This document shows, piece after piece, positions 35,115 to 43,734 of a DNA stretch of 64,000 nucleotides (position 1 is the stretch's first letter; each line of letters begins with the position of its first letter). The notes below the pieces were generated by a model. The model did no database searches and had not been told where the DNA came from. It was given only the letters and a program-made list of their open reading frames with translations. The stretch spans positions 310,001 through 374,000 of the forward strand of contig NZ_BSPC01000005.1 of assembly GCF_030160835.1 (NCBI RefSeq). Reading direction: 5' to 3'. The DNA comes from Labrys miyagiensis (GTDB lineage: Bacteria; Pseudomonadota; Alphaproteobacteria; Rhizobiales; Labraceae). The translations under genes were made by a program, and so were the position numbers.

Positions 35115-36461
35115 GTGAATTTCATCCATAAGCCGCTTACCCGCACCACCAACAGTGCAGCTCTGTTCGACGCGGCGCGCCAGGTCATTCCTGGCGGCGT
35201 CAACAGCACCGCCCGGGCGCAATGGTCGGGCTGGATGCCCTATCCGCTCTTTGTGGACAATGGGAACGGCTCTCGTCTGCAGGATGTCGACGGCAACCAG
35301 TATGTCGACTATCTCCTTGGCCTTGGTCCGATGATCCTCGGGCACCGTCCCTCGGGCGTGACACGGGCGGTCGTGGATTTCATCGAGCGACGCGGCACCA
35401 TCTTCGCCTTGCCGACCGCCGAAGAGGCGGTGCTGGCCGAAAAGATCATCGCGGCCGTGCCGAGCGTCGATCAGGTCCGGCTCTGCAACACCGGCACCGA
35501 GGCCGTGCTTTACGCGACGCGCCTCGCCCGTGCCTTCACCAGAAGGCGCAAGGTCATCCGCTTCGAGGGCATGTATCATGGCTTCTCTGACGGCGTGTAT
35601 TGGAGCAAGCATCCCGCGCTCGCCAAGGCGGGGCCGGACGATCGGCCGAATCCGGTGGCACAGGGGCCGGGCATGCCCGAGGGCGTGGAGGAAAACCTCA
35701 TCATTCTGCCCTGGAACGATGCCGACATCCTTGCCGATGTCATCGGACGGGAAGGGGATGAGATCGCCGCTGTGCTGACCGAGCCGGTGATGTGCAACAC
35801 GGGATGCATCCTGCCCAAGCCCGGTTTTCTCGAAACCATGCGGACATTGACGCAAGAGCGCGGAATCGTGCTGATCTTCGACGAGGTGATCACCGGATTC
35901 CGCCTCGGCCTCGGCGGAGCGCAGGAACGCTTCGGCATTCGCCCGGACCTGACGGTATTTGCCAAGGGGCTCGGTGGCGGCTTTCCCGTGGCGGCCCTCG
36001 GCGGACACGCTGATATCATGAAGCTGGTGGCTGACGGAACCGTCTCCATGGCCGGCACCTATACGGCCAATGGCATCGCCGTGGCGGCTGCCAACGCGGC
36101 ACTCGACGAACTCGCCAGGCCGGGTACTTATGATCGTCTCGACAGGATTTCCGACATCCTGCGCGAGGGCCTGGAAGCCGAGCTTCGGGCAGCGGGCCTG
36201 CCGGTAAATGTCGTGGGTATCGGCCCGCTGATGCAGGTGTGGTTCGCGGAGCGACCCATCGAGAACTACCGTGATGCCGAACGCCATGCCGACCAGGGCC
36301 TGTTTCGCCTATGGTGGGAGGGCATGCTGGAACGGGGCGTGCTGTTTCATCCCGGCGCCTATGAGAACCTCTTCGTTTCGACGGCGCATACGGCCGAGGA
36401 CATCGTACTCACCCTTCGCGCGGCGAGGGACACGGCGGTGGCACTTGCGAGGACGATCTGA
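35115..36461 (+). CDS. Class III PLP-dependent aminotransferase (glutamate-1-semialdehyde aminomutase-like)
   Basis: The 448-residue product has the class III fold with the PLP-anchoring Lys284 in FAKGLGGGFP, the DEV(I)TGFR block (256-262) and NTGTEAV for phosphate binding. The closest look is to HemL-like aminomutases/aminotransferases, but no heme genes are nearby and it contains the extra insertion WSKHPALAKAGPDDRPNP. It starts with GTG at 35115; the ATG at 35108 is in another frame. It is cotranscribed with the desaturase from a sigma-54 promoter and probably installs an amino group on a keto or aldehyde intermediate. Confidence 0.88.
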   Translation: MNFIHKPLTRTTNSAALFDAARQVIPGGVNSTARAQWSGWMPYPLFVDNGNGSRLQDVDGNQYVDYLLGLGPMILGHRPSGVTRAVVDFIERRGTIFALPTAEEAVLAEKIIAAVPSVDQVRLCNTGTEAVLYATRLARAFTRRRKVIRFEGMYHGFSDGVYWSKHPALAKAGPDDRPNPVAQGPGMPEGVEENLIILPWNDADILADVIGREGDEIAAVLTEPVMCNTGCILPKPGFLETMRTLTQERGIVLIFDEVITGFRLGLGGAQERFGIRPDLTVFAKGLGGGFPVAALGGHADIMKLVADGTVSMAGTYTANGIAVAAANAALDELARPGTYDRLDRISDILREGLEAELRAAGLPVNVVGIGPLMQVWFAERPIENYRDAERHADQGLFRLWWEGMLERGVLFHPGAYENLFVSTAHTAEDIVLTLRAARDTAVALARTI

Positions 36462-36478
36462 GCGGCAGAGGCAGGCCG

Positions 36479-36627
36479 ATGCCTCGCCTGGTTGGCGAGG
36501 GCCTCGGGTGGGAGTACATCGCCCTGCCGTTTGTCGAGCTTGGCATTCTCGTGTCGGTGATCATGCTCGGGCTCATGGTGGTGCTGGCTATAGATCTGTC
36601 TCTACGGCTCAGCGCCGCGATCATTGG
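36479..36627 (+). pseudogene. HupE/UreJ-like membrane protein fragment
   Basis: The plus-strand frame gives LPFVELGILVSVIMLGLM followed by VVLAIDLSLRLSAAIIG. This resembles the conserved LPFVExGIxxSVLVLGLLxA block of HupE/UreJ nickel/cobalt-type membrane proteins. Only this one block is present; the ends before and after are lost. It is a short fragment next to the integrase relic, with low-moderate confidence. Confidence 0.45.
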
Positions 36628-36774
36628 TAAGCGTCCGGTCTTTGACGTACAGCGGCGCAGAGTGTGTTTGGGGAGGATAGCGCCCTTTATCGCTAATGGG
36701 CATTATTGAATGTCATCGGGTGCCATTTGCTCTGACAGGGCCCTAGTGAGACGTACGGACACAGACCGACCAAT

Positions 36775-37173
36775 TCACATAGCGACATTCATGATTAGAG
36801 GCACTGGCAATCCAGGCGTGGCGCCGCCGGCGTAGCGAGTATCAGGCCGGGGTTCGCCGCTCTCGATCAGTAAGATGGCTGTGGTTGCCAACGACGCGGT
36901 AGGGTAGTAGCCCGTCTTTCTGATAAGCCGCTGCCGCAGGTGTCCGGCCATTTTGGTGTCGCGGCGGGTCTGGGCCTTGCGGGCCGCCACCAGCGTGATC
37001 GCTGGATAGGGGCCGATCGCCAGAAGCTTGCGCTTACCCGCGTAACGGTAGTCCTGCCGCCAGAGTTTCGAGCCATTCGGCATGATCCAGAGCTGCAAAC
37101 CCTGGCCGTCTGACAGCTTGCGCGTCGATTCTGTCGGCTTGGCGGTTCGGCATTCGATGTCTGCCAGCGGCAT
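36775..37173 (-). pseudogene. Truncated tyrosine recombinase/integrase (DUF4102 N-terminal domain)
   Basis: The first 68 codons from the ATG at 37173 match the arm-binding domain of P4-type integrases: SDGQGLQLWIMPNGSKLWRQ and YAGKRKLLAIGPYPAITLVAARKAQ. After that the frame continues about 64 codons with no family resemblance, and the catalytic R-H-R-Y domain is missing. It lies just downstream of the tRNA-Leu 3' end, the usual attachment place. A former genomic island has been mostly deleted. Confidence 0.75.
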
Positions 37174-37361
37174 GGGAGACCCGGATGGTGGTATCGCGTA
37201 CCACCACATCTTAACAGTGTCCGGTTCCGATACCACCGTCCGTACCACCACGCATCACGGCTGCAGACGTACGAGGACGAACCATGCCGAACGGCTTTTG
37301 TGCTTAAGTCTTTGATTTTTGGATGATTTTGAACTTTCGCGAACACCGCCGAAAGTGGAGG

Positions 37362-37446
37362 TGGTGCCCCTAGCCGGAATCGAACCAGCACTCCTTGCGG
37401 AATCCGATTTTGAGTCGGACGCGTCTACCAGTTCCGCCATAGGGGC
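37362..37446 (-). tRNA. tRNA-Leu (anticodon CAA)
   Basis: The complement folds into a type II tRNA: acceptor GCCCCTA pairs with TAGGGGC, the D-arm contains GGCGGAACTGGTAGACG, the anticodon loop CTCAAAA gives CAA, a long variable arm follows and the T-loop is GGTTCGATTCC. CCA is encoded. It reads UUG codons. Confidence 0.96.
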
Positions 37447-37458
37447 AACGCGGCGCGC

Positions 37459-37486
37459 ACTATAGCGAGAGAGAGTCCGGCGTCAA
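37459..37486 (-). promoter_or_regulatory. Sigma-70-type promoter of tRNA-Leu
   Basis: On the minus strand TTGACG (37481-37486) and TATAGT (37459-37464) are 16 bases apart, ending about 12 bases before the tRNA 5' end. Confidence 0.7.
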
Positions 37487-37502
37487 TCGGGGATTGCGCG
37501 TT

Positions 37503-37880
37503 TCAGCCGCTGGCGAGGCCGTGGATGTTGCCGTCGGGATCCTTGAACCAGGCCTGCTGCAACGCGCCGGCATGGTGGATGTCGCCCTCCCGGGTGATGC
37601 CGGGCAAGTCGTAATGCTGGAAGGCGACGCCGCGTTGCTTCAACTCGGCCACCAGGACCGCCATGTCGTCATCGACCACCCAGGTCACGGCGGTGGCGTT
37701 GTTGGTGCCGCCATAGGTGGATTCATAGACCAGCACGATGGAATTGCCGGCCTTGTACGCGATGGCGTTGGGCTCGTGCATGAAGGCGATCTCCAGCCCC
37801 ACCTTTTCCTCGTAGAAGAGCCGGGCGGTGGGCAGATGGCGCACCGGAAGCGTGGCGACGGCGATCTTGCTTCCCAGCAT
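37503..37880 (-). CDS. VOC (glyoxalase/bleomycin resistance-like) family protein
   Basis: This 125-residue protein has two beta-alpha-beta-beta-beta modules of the vicinal oxygen chelate fold. The first is VATLPVRHLPTARLFYEEKVG and the last DPDGNIHGL, where dioxygenase or glyoxalase members carry metal ligands. His at the first position and the C-terminal aspartate/histidine are suggestive, but the catalytic reaction is not determined. It stands alone between tRNA-Leu and the divergent binding-protein genes. Confidence 0.85.
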   Translation of the reverse strand: MLGSKIAVATLPVRHLPTARLFYEEKVGLEIAFMHEPNAIAYKAGNSIVLVYESTYGGTNNATAVTWVVDDDMAVLVAELKQRGVAFQHYDLPGITREGDIHHAGALQQAWFKDPDGNIHGLASG

Positions 37881-38040
37881 GGCGGGCTCTCCGAATCAGC
37901 GGTACGGGCAACACCCTGCCCGGACGGCAAGAATACTCTCCGATTGTTCAAAAAACTGCCTGCAATTCCGCCGCAATGCCACCTATCCTGAACCGGAATC
38001 GCCGCCCGTGCCGCGGGCAGCCGAAACCATCGGGATCTCC

Positions 38041-39939
38041 ATGCGTCTTGTCCGTCTCGCCGCCTTGTCCGCCGCTCTCGTCCTGGGGAGCCTCGCCGCC
38101 CTGGCTCCGGCCGCCGCGCAGGACAGTACCGCCGGCACCCCGCCCTGGCGCATCGGCCTCTCGCTGCTGGGCGAGCCCAAGCACACCACGCCCTTCGACC
38201 ATTACGACTATGTCAATCCGGACGCGCCGAAGGGTGGTACGGTACGGCTAGCGGTGGCGGGAAACTTCGACAATTTCAACATCGCGCTGATGTCGATCTC
38301 GGGCGCCCAGGTGAAGGGCGTGATCGAAAGCGGCATCCTCAATGTCTACCAGACCCTGATGACGGATTCGCAGAACGAGCCATCCACCGAATATGGCGAG
38401 ATCGCCGATGCCGTGCGCTATGCCGATGACCTCTCCTCGGTGACCTTCCGCATCAACCCGAAGGCGCGCTGGAACGACGGCCAACCCATCACGCCCGAGG
38501 ATGTTGTCTGGTCCTTCGATGTGCAGAAGGCCAACAATGTCCAGACGGCCGCCTATTACCACGACGTGGCCAAGGCCGAGGTGACGGCGCCGGACCAGGT
38601 GACCTTCACCTTCTCCATCAAGGGCAATCGCGAGCTGCCGCAGATCGTCGGCCAGCTTTTCATCCTGCCCAAGCATTGGTGGCTCGCCAAGGGGCCAGAC
38701 GGCAAGCCGCGCAATATCGCCGATACCAGTCTGGAGCCGCCGCTGGGGTCCGGCCCCTACAAGCTCAAGATCTTCGAGGCCGGCCGCTCCGCCACCTATG
38801 AGCGCGTCAGGGATTGGTGGGGCGCCGACCTGCCGACCGCCAAGGGTCAGTATAATTTCGACGAAATCCGCTACGTCTACTACACCAATGTCCAGCAGCT
38901 GCCGGAGTTCTTCAAGAGCGATTCCTATGACTTCCGGCTGGAGAACGTCATCGCCAACTGGATGACGCAGTACGACATTCCGGCTGTGAAGGACGGGCGC
39001 ATCGTCAAGCAGGATTTCCCCAGCAATACCAGCGGGCGCATGCAGGCCTTCGGCTTCAACATCAGGCGGCCGAAGTTCCAGGACATCCGGGTTCGCCAGG
39101 CCTTCAACTTGGCCTTCGATTTCGAGGAGCTGAACCGCTCGGCTTTCTTTGGTCAATACAAGCGCATCGACTCTTATTTCGCCGGCCTCGACGAGTTCTC
39201 TGGCGCCGGCGTGCCGCAGGGCGAGGAGCTGGTGATCCTGAACTCGATCAAGGACAAGGTGCGGCCGGAGGTGTTCACCACGCCCTACACCAATCCTGTC
39301 AACGGTACCGACGAAACCAGGCGCACCAATCTGCGCACGGCTCTTGGCCTCCTCAAGGACGCCGGCTGGGAGATCAAGGATCGCAAGCTCACCAATGTGA
39401 AGACGGGTGAGGCCATGACCGTCGAAATCCTCCTGGACAGCGACACCTTCACCAAGGTCGCCTTGCCCTATGCGCAGAGCCTCAAGCGCCTGGGCATCGA
39501 TGCCAATGTGCGCGTGGTGGACGACTCGCAATACACCTTGCGCGTCAACAACCGCGACTTCGACATGATCGTATTCGGCGCTGGCCAGTCGCAATCGCCC
39601 GGCAACGAGCAGCGCGACTTCTGGAGCTCGGCCGCGGCGGACCAGCCGACGTCGCGCAACTCCATCGGCATCAAGGATCCCGCCGTCGATGCCCTGATTG
39701 ACCGCATCGTCTATGCCAAGGATCGGGCCGAACTCGTGGCCGCCACCAAGGCGCTCAACCGGGTGCTGCTCTCGGGCGATTATGTGGTGCCGATGTGGTA
39801 TTCGGGCGTCTGGCACACGCTGCGCTGGAACCGCTTCGGCCATCCCGACGTGCTGCCGACGCAAAGCCCGACCGGCGGCTTCCCGACCGTGTGGTGGTAC
39901 GATCAGGCTCTCGCCGCCAAGACGGGGGCGCCGAAGTGA
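38041..39939 (+). CDS. YejA-like extracellular solute-binding protein (family 5, peptide ABC import), Sec-exported
   Basis: The 632-residue product has a Sec signal peptide (MRLVRLAALSAALVLG to AAAQ) and a family 5 periplasmic binding domain. The YVNPDAPKGGTVRLA, VTFRINPKARWNDGQPITPEDV and QAFNLAFDFEELN stretches are close to YejA, the binding subunit for microcin C-like and oligopeptide import. The start at 38041 is chosen because the signal peptide begins there. It is followed directly by a second paralogue. No yejB/E/F permease or ATPase genes are in the window, so the pair must rely on a transporter encoded elsewhere. Confidence 0.9.
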   Translation: MRLVRLAALSAALVLGSLAALAPAAAQDSTAGTPPWRIGLSLLGEPKHTTPFDHYDYVNPDAPKGGTVRLAVAGNFDNFNIALMSISGAQVKGVIESGILNVYQTLMTDSQNEPSTEYGEIADAVRYADDLSSVTFRINPKARWNDGQPITPEDVVWSFDVQKANNVQTAAYYHDVAKAEVTAPDQVTFTFSIKGNRELPQIVGQLFILPKHWWLAKGPDGKPRNIADTSLEPPLGSGPYKLKIFEAGRSATYERVRDWWGADLPTAKGQYNFDEIRYVYYTNVQQLPEFFKSDSYDFRLENVIANWMTQYDIPAVKDGRIVKQDFPSNTSGRMQAFGFNIRRPKFQDIRVRQAFNLAFDFEELNRSAFFGQYKRIDSYFAGLDEFSGAGVPQGEELVILNSIKDKVRPEVFTTPYTNPVNGTDETRRTNLRTALGLLKDAGWEIKDRKLTNVKTGEAMTVEILLDSDTFTKVALPYAQSLKRLGIDANVRVVDDSQYTLRVNNRDFDMIVFGAGQSQSPGNEQRDFWSSAAADQPTSRNSIGIKDPAVDALIDRIVYAKDRAELVAATKALNRVLLSGDYVVPMWYSGVWHTLRWNRFGHPDVLPTQSPTGGFPTVWWYDQALAAKTGAPK

Positions 39940-39944
39940 GGGGG

Positions 39945-41798
39945 ATGCCGCAGGCCGAGGCCTTTAGCCATCCAACCCGCCGCACCGTCCTCAAGGCGGG
40001 CTTCCTCGGCGCCGCGGCCGCCCTGCTGCCGGCCGGCGTGCGGGGGGAGGAGGTCGAGAGCCATGGCCTCTCGCTGTTCGGCGACCTCAAATATGGGCCC
40101 GACTTCAAGGCCTTCTTCTATGTCCGTCCCGATGCGCCCAAAGGCGGCACCTTCTCCCAGCAGGTGGTGCAGACCATCTACAATCAGAACCTGTTCACCT
40201 TCGACAATCTCAACATCTACATCCTTAAGGGGGCGGGGGCGGCCGGCATCGATATGTGCTTCGCCACGCTCTTCTCGCGCGCCTGGGACGAGATGGATGC
40301 GATGTATGCCTATGCCGCTCAGACGGTGCAGGTCTCGGCCGACCGGCTGACCTATCGCTTCCGCCTCAGGCCCGGCCTCACCTTCCATGACGGCTCGCCG
40401 CTCACGGCGGAGGATTGCGCCTGGTCCTTCACGCGGCTGAAGGAGGACGGCCACCCCTATATCACCGAGCCCCTGCGCTTCATGAAGGAGGCGGTGGCCG
40501 AGGCGCCGGATCTCGTGCGCGTCACCCTGACGCCGGAGCGCGGGCGCACCACGCCGCTCACCGTCGCCGGCCTGCCGATCTTCGCCAAGGCCTGGTGGAC
40601 GGGCAAGGATTTCACCAAGACGACGCTGGAGCCCATCCTCGGCAGCGGGCCCTACAAGATCGGCAGGATCCAGGCTGGCCAGAGCATCAGCTTCGAGCGG
40701 GTGAAGGATTGGTGGGGCGAGAAGCTGCCGAGCCAGGTCGGCAGCAATAATTTCGACAACCAGACCTATGTCTATTACCAGGACAGGGCGGCCTCCTTCA
40801 TCGCCTTCTCCACCAAGAACTTCCTGTTCCGGGAGGAATATACCTCGCTCAACTGGGCTACGGGCTATGACATCCCACCGGTGCGCGACGGGCGTATCAA
40901 GCGCGAGACTGTGCCCGACCACACCGCTTCCGGTGGGCAGGGCTGGCTCTTCAACACGCGTCGCCCGCAGCTTGCCGACCCCCGGGTGCGTCAGGCCATC
41001 GGCATGGCCTTCGACTTTGAGTGGACCAACAAGCATGTGATGTACTCGCTCTACCAGCGCGCGACATCGATCTTCGAGAACTCCTCCTTCAAGGCCACGG
41101 GTAAGCCCTCGCCCGAGGAACTGGCCATGCTCGAACCCTATCGCGGCAAGGTGCCCGATGCGGTGTTCGGCGAGGCGATCGTGCCGCCGGTGTCCGACGG
41201 TTCGGGGTTCGATCGCAATCTTCTCCGCGCAGCGGGCCGGATGCTGGCGGAAGCCGGCTGGACCATCGACAACCGCATTCTCAAGAACGCCAAGGGCGAG
41301 CCCTTCACCATCGAGTTCCTGGAAGACGATGACGGGCTCTACAAGCACACCGCGCCCTTCATCCAGAACCTGCAGAGGCTCGGCATCCAGGCGACTTTCC
41401 GCGTGGTCGATCCCTCCCAGATGCAGATCCGCACCGATAATTTCGACTTCGACGTGATCACCCAGCGCGTTTCCTATAATTCCACGCCGGCCGACGACAT
41501 GCGCGGCTATTACGCCAGCGCCAACGCCAACCGGAAGGGCACGCTCAACCGCAGCGGCGTCGCCGATCCCGTGCTCGATGCGCTGATGGACCGCATGGGC
41601 AATGCGGGCAGCCGCGAGGAGCTGGTCGCCGCCTGCCGCTGCTTCGACCGCGTGCTGCGCGCGGGCTTCTACTGGGTGCCGATGTGGTACCGTACCGAGC
41701 GCTGGCTCGCTTACTGGGACGAGTTCGAGCACGGAGACCCCGGCGCGATCTATGAACTGGGGGCAATGGATCTGTGGTGGGCCAAGCCGAAGACGTGA
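39945..41798 (+). CDS. YejA-like extracellular solute-binding protein, Tat-exported paralogue
   Basis: This 617-residue protein is a second family 5 binding protein with the same YejA-type blocks (YVRPDAPKGGTFSQQ, LRPGLTFHDGSPLTAEDCAW, QAIGMAFDFEWTN). Unlike its neighbour it has a twin-arginine signal, THPTRRTVLKAGFLGAAAALL, so it would be exported folded by Tat. It starts five bases after the first gene's stop; a longer in-frame start would overlap that gene. The tandem probably arose by duplication and may bind different peptides. Confidence 0.9.
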   Translation: MPQAEAFSHPTRRTVLKAGFLGAAAALLPAGVRGEEVESHGLSLFGDLKYGPDFKAFFYVRPDAPKGGTFSQQVVQTIYNQNLFTFDNLNIYILKGAGAAGIDMCFATLFSRAWDEMDAMYAYAAQTVQVSADRLTYRFRLRPGLTFHDGSPLTAEDCAWSFTRLKEDGHPYITEPLRFMKEAVAEAPDLVRVTLTPERGRTTPLTVAGLPIFAKAWWTGKDFTKTTLEPILGSGPYKIGRIQAGQSISFERVKDWWGEKLPSQVGSNNFDNQTYVYYQDRAASFIAFSTKNFLFREEYTSLNWATGYDIPPVRDGRIKRETVPDHTASGGQGWLFNTRRPQLADPRVRQAIGMAFDFEWTNKHVMYSLYQRATSIFENSSFKATGKPSPEELAMLEPYRGKVPDAVFGEAIVPPVSDGSGFDRNLLRAAGRMLAEAGWTIDNRILKNAKGEPFTIEFLEDDDGLYKHTAPFIQNLQRLGIQATFRVVDPSQMQIRTDNFDFDVITQRVSYNSTPADDMRGYYASANANRKGTLNRSGVADPVLDALMDRMGNAGSREELVAACRCFDRVLRAGFYWVPMWYRTERWLAYWDEFEHGDPGAIYELGAMDLWWAKPKT

Positions 41799-42055
41799 CG
41801 CTGTGCGAGGAGTTGCGGCCGATCCTGGAGCGGGAGCTCGCCCGCGGCAATGTCATCAAGGAGGGGCCGAGCCGTGGCTGGCCAAAACCGGAGAGCGTGT
41901 TCGTCGCCCTGCGGGACGACAGCGTGCCGGACCGAGGCCTGCCCGAGGGCGTCGAACGCTCCGTCAATGTCGATCCGCATTATGACTGGGGCGAGGATTA
42001 TTTCTGCCACTGGCACAGGCATGTGCTGGTGTGCGGGGCGCCGAGGAGGCGATGA
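41795..42055 (+). CDS. Small hypothetical protein coupled to the YejA paralogue
   Basis: The 86-residue frame starts with GTG inside the stop region of the previous gene (GTGA). It is acidic and tryptophan/histidine-rich near the end (DPHYDWGEDYFCHWHRH). No family is recognised and there is no signal peptide. The overlap and codon pattern suggest a real gene, but function is unknown. Confidence 0.55.
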   Translation: MTLCEELRPILERELARGNVIKEGPSRGWPKPESVFVALRDDSVPDRGLPEGVERSVNVDPHYDWGEDYFCHWHRHVLVCGAPRRR

Positions 42056-42069
42056 GTGGCGCGACATCC

Positions 42070-42153
42070 CTGGGATCGGAGGCTTCCAGCCTGCTCTTCC
42101 TTCCCCGCGAGCGCAACGTTTCCAAGAGCAGGCAGGGATGCCTGCGATCCCGG
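42070..42153. repeat. Double-hairpin palindromic repeat, family B copy 1
   Basis: Arms at 42070-42098 and 42124-42153 are roughly complementary (CTGGGATCG... and ...CGATCCCGG). Each arm contains its own small hairpin, AGGC-TTCCA-GCCT on the left. The right arm begins with AAGAGC preceded by GTTTCC, as in copy 3 at 47460-47543. Confidence 0.75.
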
Positions 42154-42157
42154 AGAA

Positions 42158-42188
42158 CAAAAACGCCGGCCTGTTTCCAGGACGGCGT
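42158..42188 (-). terminator. Rho-independent terminator of the rplS-proximal operon
   Basis: On the minus strand the stem ACGCCGTCCTG pairs with CAGGCCGGCGT around a short GAAA-like loop, with one mismatch, and is followed by TTTTTG. It lies 27 bases after the rplS stop. Confidence 0.8.
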
Positions 42189-42214
42189 CGAAACTCTCAA
42201 AAAATACGTCGAGC

Positions 42215-42598
42215 TTACTTCTTGCCCTCGGGCTTCTTGTAGTCGACGCGCTCGGCGATGCGGGCCGACTTGCCGCGCCGATCGCGCAGGTAATAGAGCT
42301 TCGCGCGGCGGACCTTGCCGCGGCGGACGAGCTTGATGGAATCGATCATCGGCGAGTAGAGCGGGAACACGCGCTCGACACCTTCGCCATAGGAGATCTT
42401 GCGGACGGTGAAGCTTTCCTGCAGGCCACCGCCATCGCGGGCAATGCAGACGCCTTCATAGGCCTGAACGCGCGAGCGTTCGCCTTCGACGACCTTGACG
42501 TTCACGATGACCGTGTCGCCGGGCTGGAACTCGGGAATATCCTTGCCGGCCGACAGGCGGGCAACTTCTTCCTGCTCGATAGTCTGAATCAGGTTCAT
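42215..42598 (-). CDS. rplS: 50S ribosomal protein L19
   Basis: The 127-residue protein matches bacterial L19 end to end ([65 protein letters not shown]). L19 lies at the 30S-50S interface. It is the last gene of the leftward ffh-rpsP-rimM-HAD-trmD-rplS block and is followed by a terminator. The ATG at 42598 is the conserved start; the longer frame contains repeat DNA. Confidence 0.98.
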   Translation of the reverse strand: MNLIQTIEQEEVARLSAGKDIPEFQPGDTVIVNVKVVEGERSRVQAYEGVCIARDGGGLQESFTVRKISYGEGVERVFPLYSPMIDSIKLVRRGKVRRAKLYYLRDRRGKSARIAERVDYKKPEGKK

Positions 42599-42698
42599 GA
42601 TCGATCTCCGCGCGCACCCTGAGGGACGCATCTTGCTCTTACTTGAAGTGGAGGCGAGCCAATACGCCAAATCGGGGACCGAGTCTATTGAATTCGGC

Positions 42699-42789
42699 GC
42701 TTCCGGGTGCACGGGCATCCTGCCCGTTCCTCCCATCCTGCAAGCGCGGCGTTTCAAGAACGGGCAGGAAGCCCGTGCACCCGGAAAGC
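42699..42789. repeat. Double-hairpin palindromic repeat, family B copy 2
   Basis: GCTTCCGGGTGCACGGGC with ATCCT and GCCCGTTC on the left mirrors GAACGGGCAGG...GCCCGTGCACCCGGAAAGC on the right. It lies between trmD and rplS, ending close to the trmD stop. Each arm folds as GGGC-ATCCT-GCCC. Confidence 0.8.
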
Positions 42790-42790
42790 C

Positions 42791-43489
42791 TTATTTCTTC
42801 GACCCTTTCCGCACGAACTCTTCCCATAGATCCGGCCGCCTCTCTTTCGTCAGCGCCTCCGACTGCGCCCGGCGCCAGGCAGCGATATTCTTGTGATGGC
42901 CGGAGCGCAGGATCTCCGGGATCTCCCGATCCTCGAAATTGAGGGGGCGGGTATAATGCGGGTATTCGAGCAGGCCGTTCTCGAAGCTCTCCTCGTCCGC
43001 CGAGGTCTGGCCACCCATCACGCCGGGCAACAAGCGCACGCAGGCGTCGACAAGCACCATGGCGCCGAGCTCGCCGCCCGAGAGCACGTAATCTCCGATC
43101 GAGACCTCCTGCAGGCCTCTGGCTTCGATCACGCGCTGGTCGACGCCCTCGAAGCGGCCGCAGACGATCACGGCGCCTTCGCCGGCGGCCAGAGCGCGAA
43201 CATGGGCCTGGGTGAGCGGGGCGCCGCGCGGCGACATCAGGAGGCGGGGGCGGCCGTCGTCGGGCAGCGCGTCGATAGCTTGGGCGAGTACGTCGGCGCG
43301 GATCACCATGCCCGCGCCGCCGCCGGCCGGCGTATCGTCGACGGCGCGATGCCGGCCCTGGCCGAAATCGCGGATATTGCGCGTCTCCAGCGCCCAGGTG
43401 CCGGCCGCCAGCGCCTCGCCCGACAGCGAGACGCCGAGCGGGCCGGGGAACATGTCAGGATAGAGGGTGAGGATCGAGGCGCGCCACAT
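42791..43489 (-). CDS. trmD: tRNA (guanine-37-N1)-methyltransferase
   Basis: This 232-residue protein has the TrmD N-terminal [13 protein letters not shown] and RNIRDFG blocks, [12 protein letters not shown], and the knotted SAM site with [13 protein letters not shown] and [14 protein letters not shown]. It methylates G37 of tRNAs reading CNN codons and prevents frameshifting. The ATG at 43489 is the conserved start. It lies upstream of rplS as usual, but a HAD gene separates it from rimM. Confidence 0.97.
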   Translation of the reverse strand: MWRASILTLYPDMFPGPLGVSLSGEALAAGTWALETRNIRDFGQGRHRAVDDTPAGGGAGMVIRADVLAQAIDALPDDGRPRLLMSPRGAPLTQAHVRALAAGEGAVIVCGRFEGVDQRVIEARGLQEVSIGDYVLSGGELGAMVLVDACVRLLPGVMGGQTSADEESFENGLLEYPHYTRPLNFEDREIPEILRSGHHKNIAAWRRAQSEALTKERRPDLWEEFVRKGSKK

Positions 43490-43519
43490 GGGGAATTCCG
43501 TGAAGACAAAGAGCGCGAC

Positions 43520-43692
43520 GCAGCCTCCCTCACGAAGCTGGGGGAGGTGGCCGAACGCAGTGAGGTCGGAGGGGGTGTGGGCGGAGTGAGGCACGGGAAG
43601 CACGATCTGCGGTTCAGGCGCTCTATCCTGACCACACCCCCTCCGTCACGACTTCGTCGCGACACCTCCCCCAGCTTCGTGGGGGAGGCTGC
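43520..43692. repeat. Long palindromic REP-like element, family A copy 1
   Basis: Left GCCTCCCTCACGAAGCTGGG and right CCCAGCTTCGTGGGGGAGGC form the outer arms, with GTGTGG and CCACACC inside. About 40 bases (43618-43660) occur in inverted orientation inside copy 2 at 45028-45252. Confidence 0.8.
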
Positions 43693-43734
43693 CCGCGCCT
43701 CTCGATAGACATAGGCTTGACTGATGACGGCTTT

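Noticed and set aside
34077-36287. A 736-residue minus-strand open frame opposite the desaturase and aminotransferase
   Set aside because: The plus-strand genes have intact histidine boxes and the PLP lysine. The minus frame is a shadow.
35115-36461. Interpretation as the heme-biosynthetic hemL
   Set aside because: There are no heme genes, it is cotranscribed with a desaturase from a sigma-54 promoter, and the sequence contains non-HemL insertions.
36482-36500. CCTCGCC-N5-GGCGAGG hairpin after the aminotransferase as a terminator
   Set aside because: The stem is good but no T-run follows.
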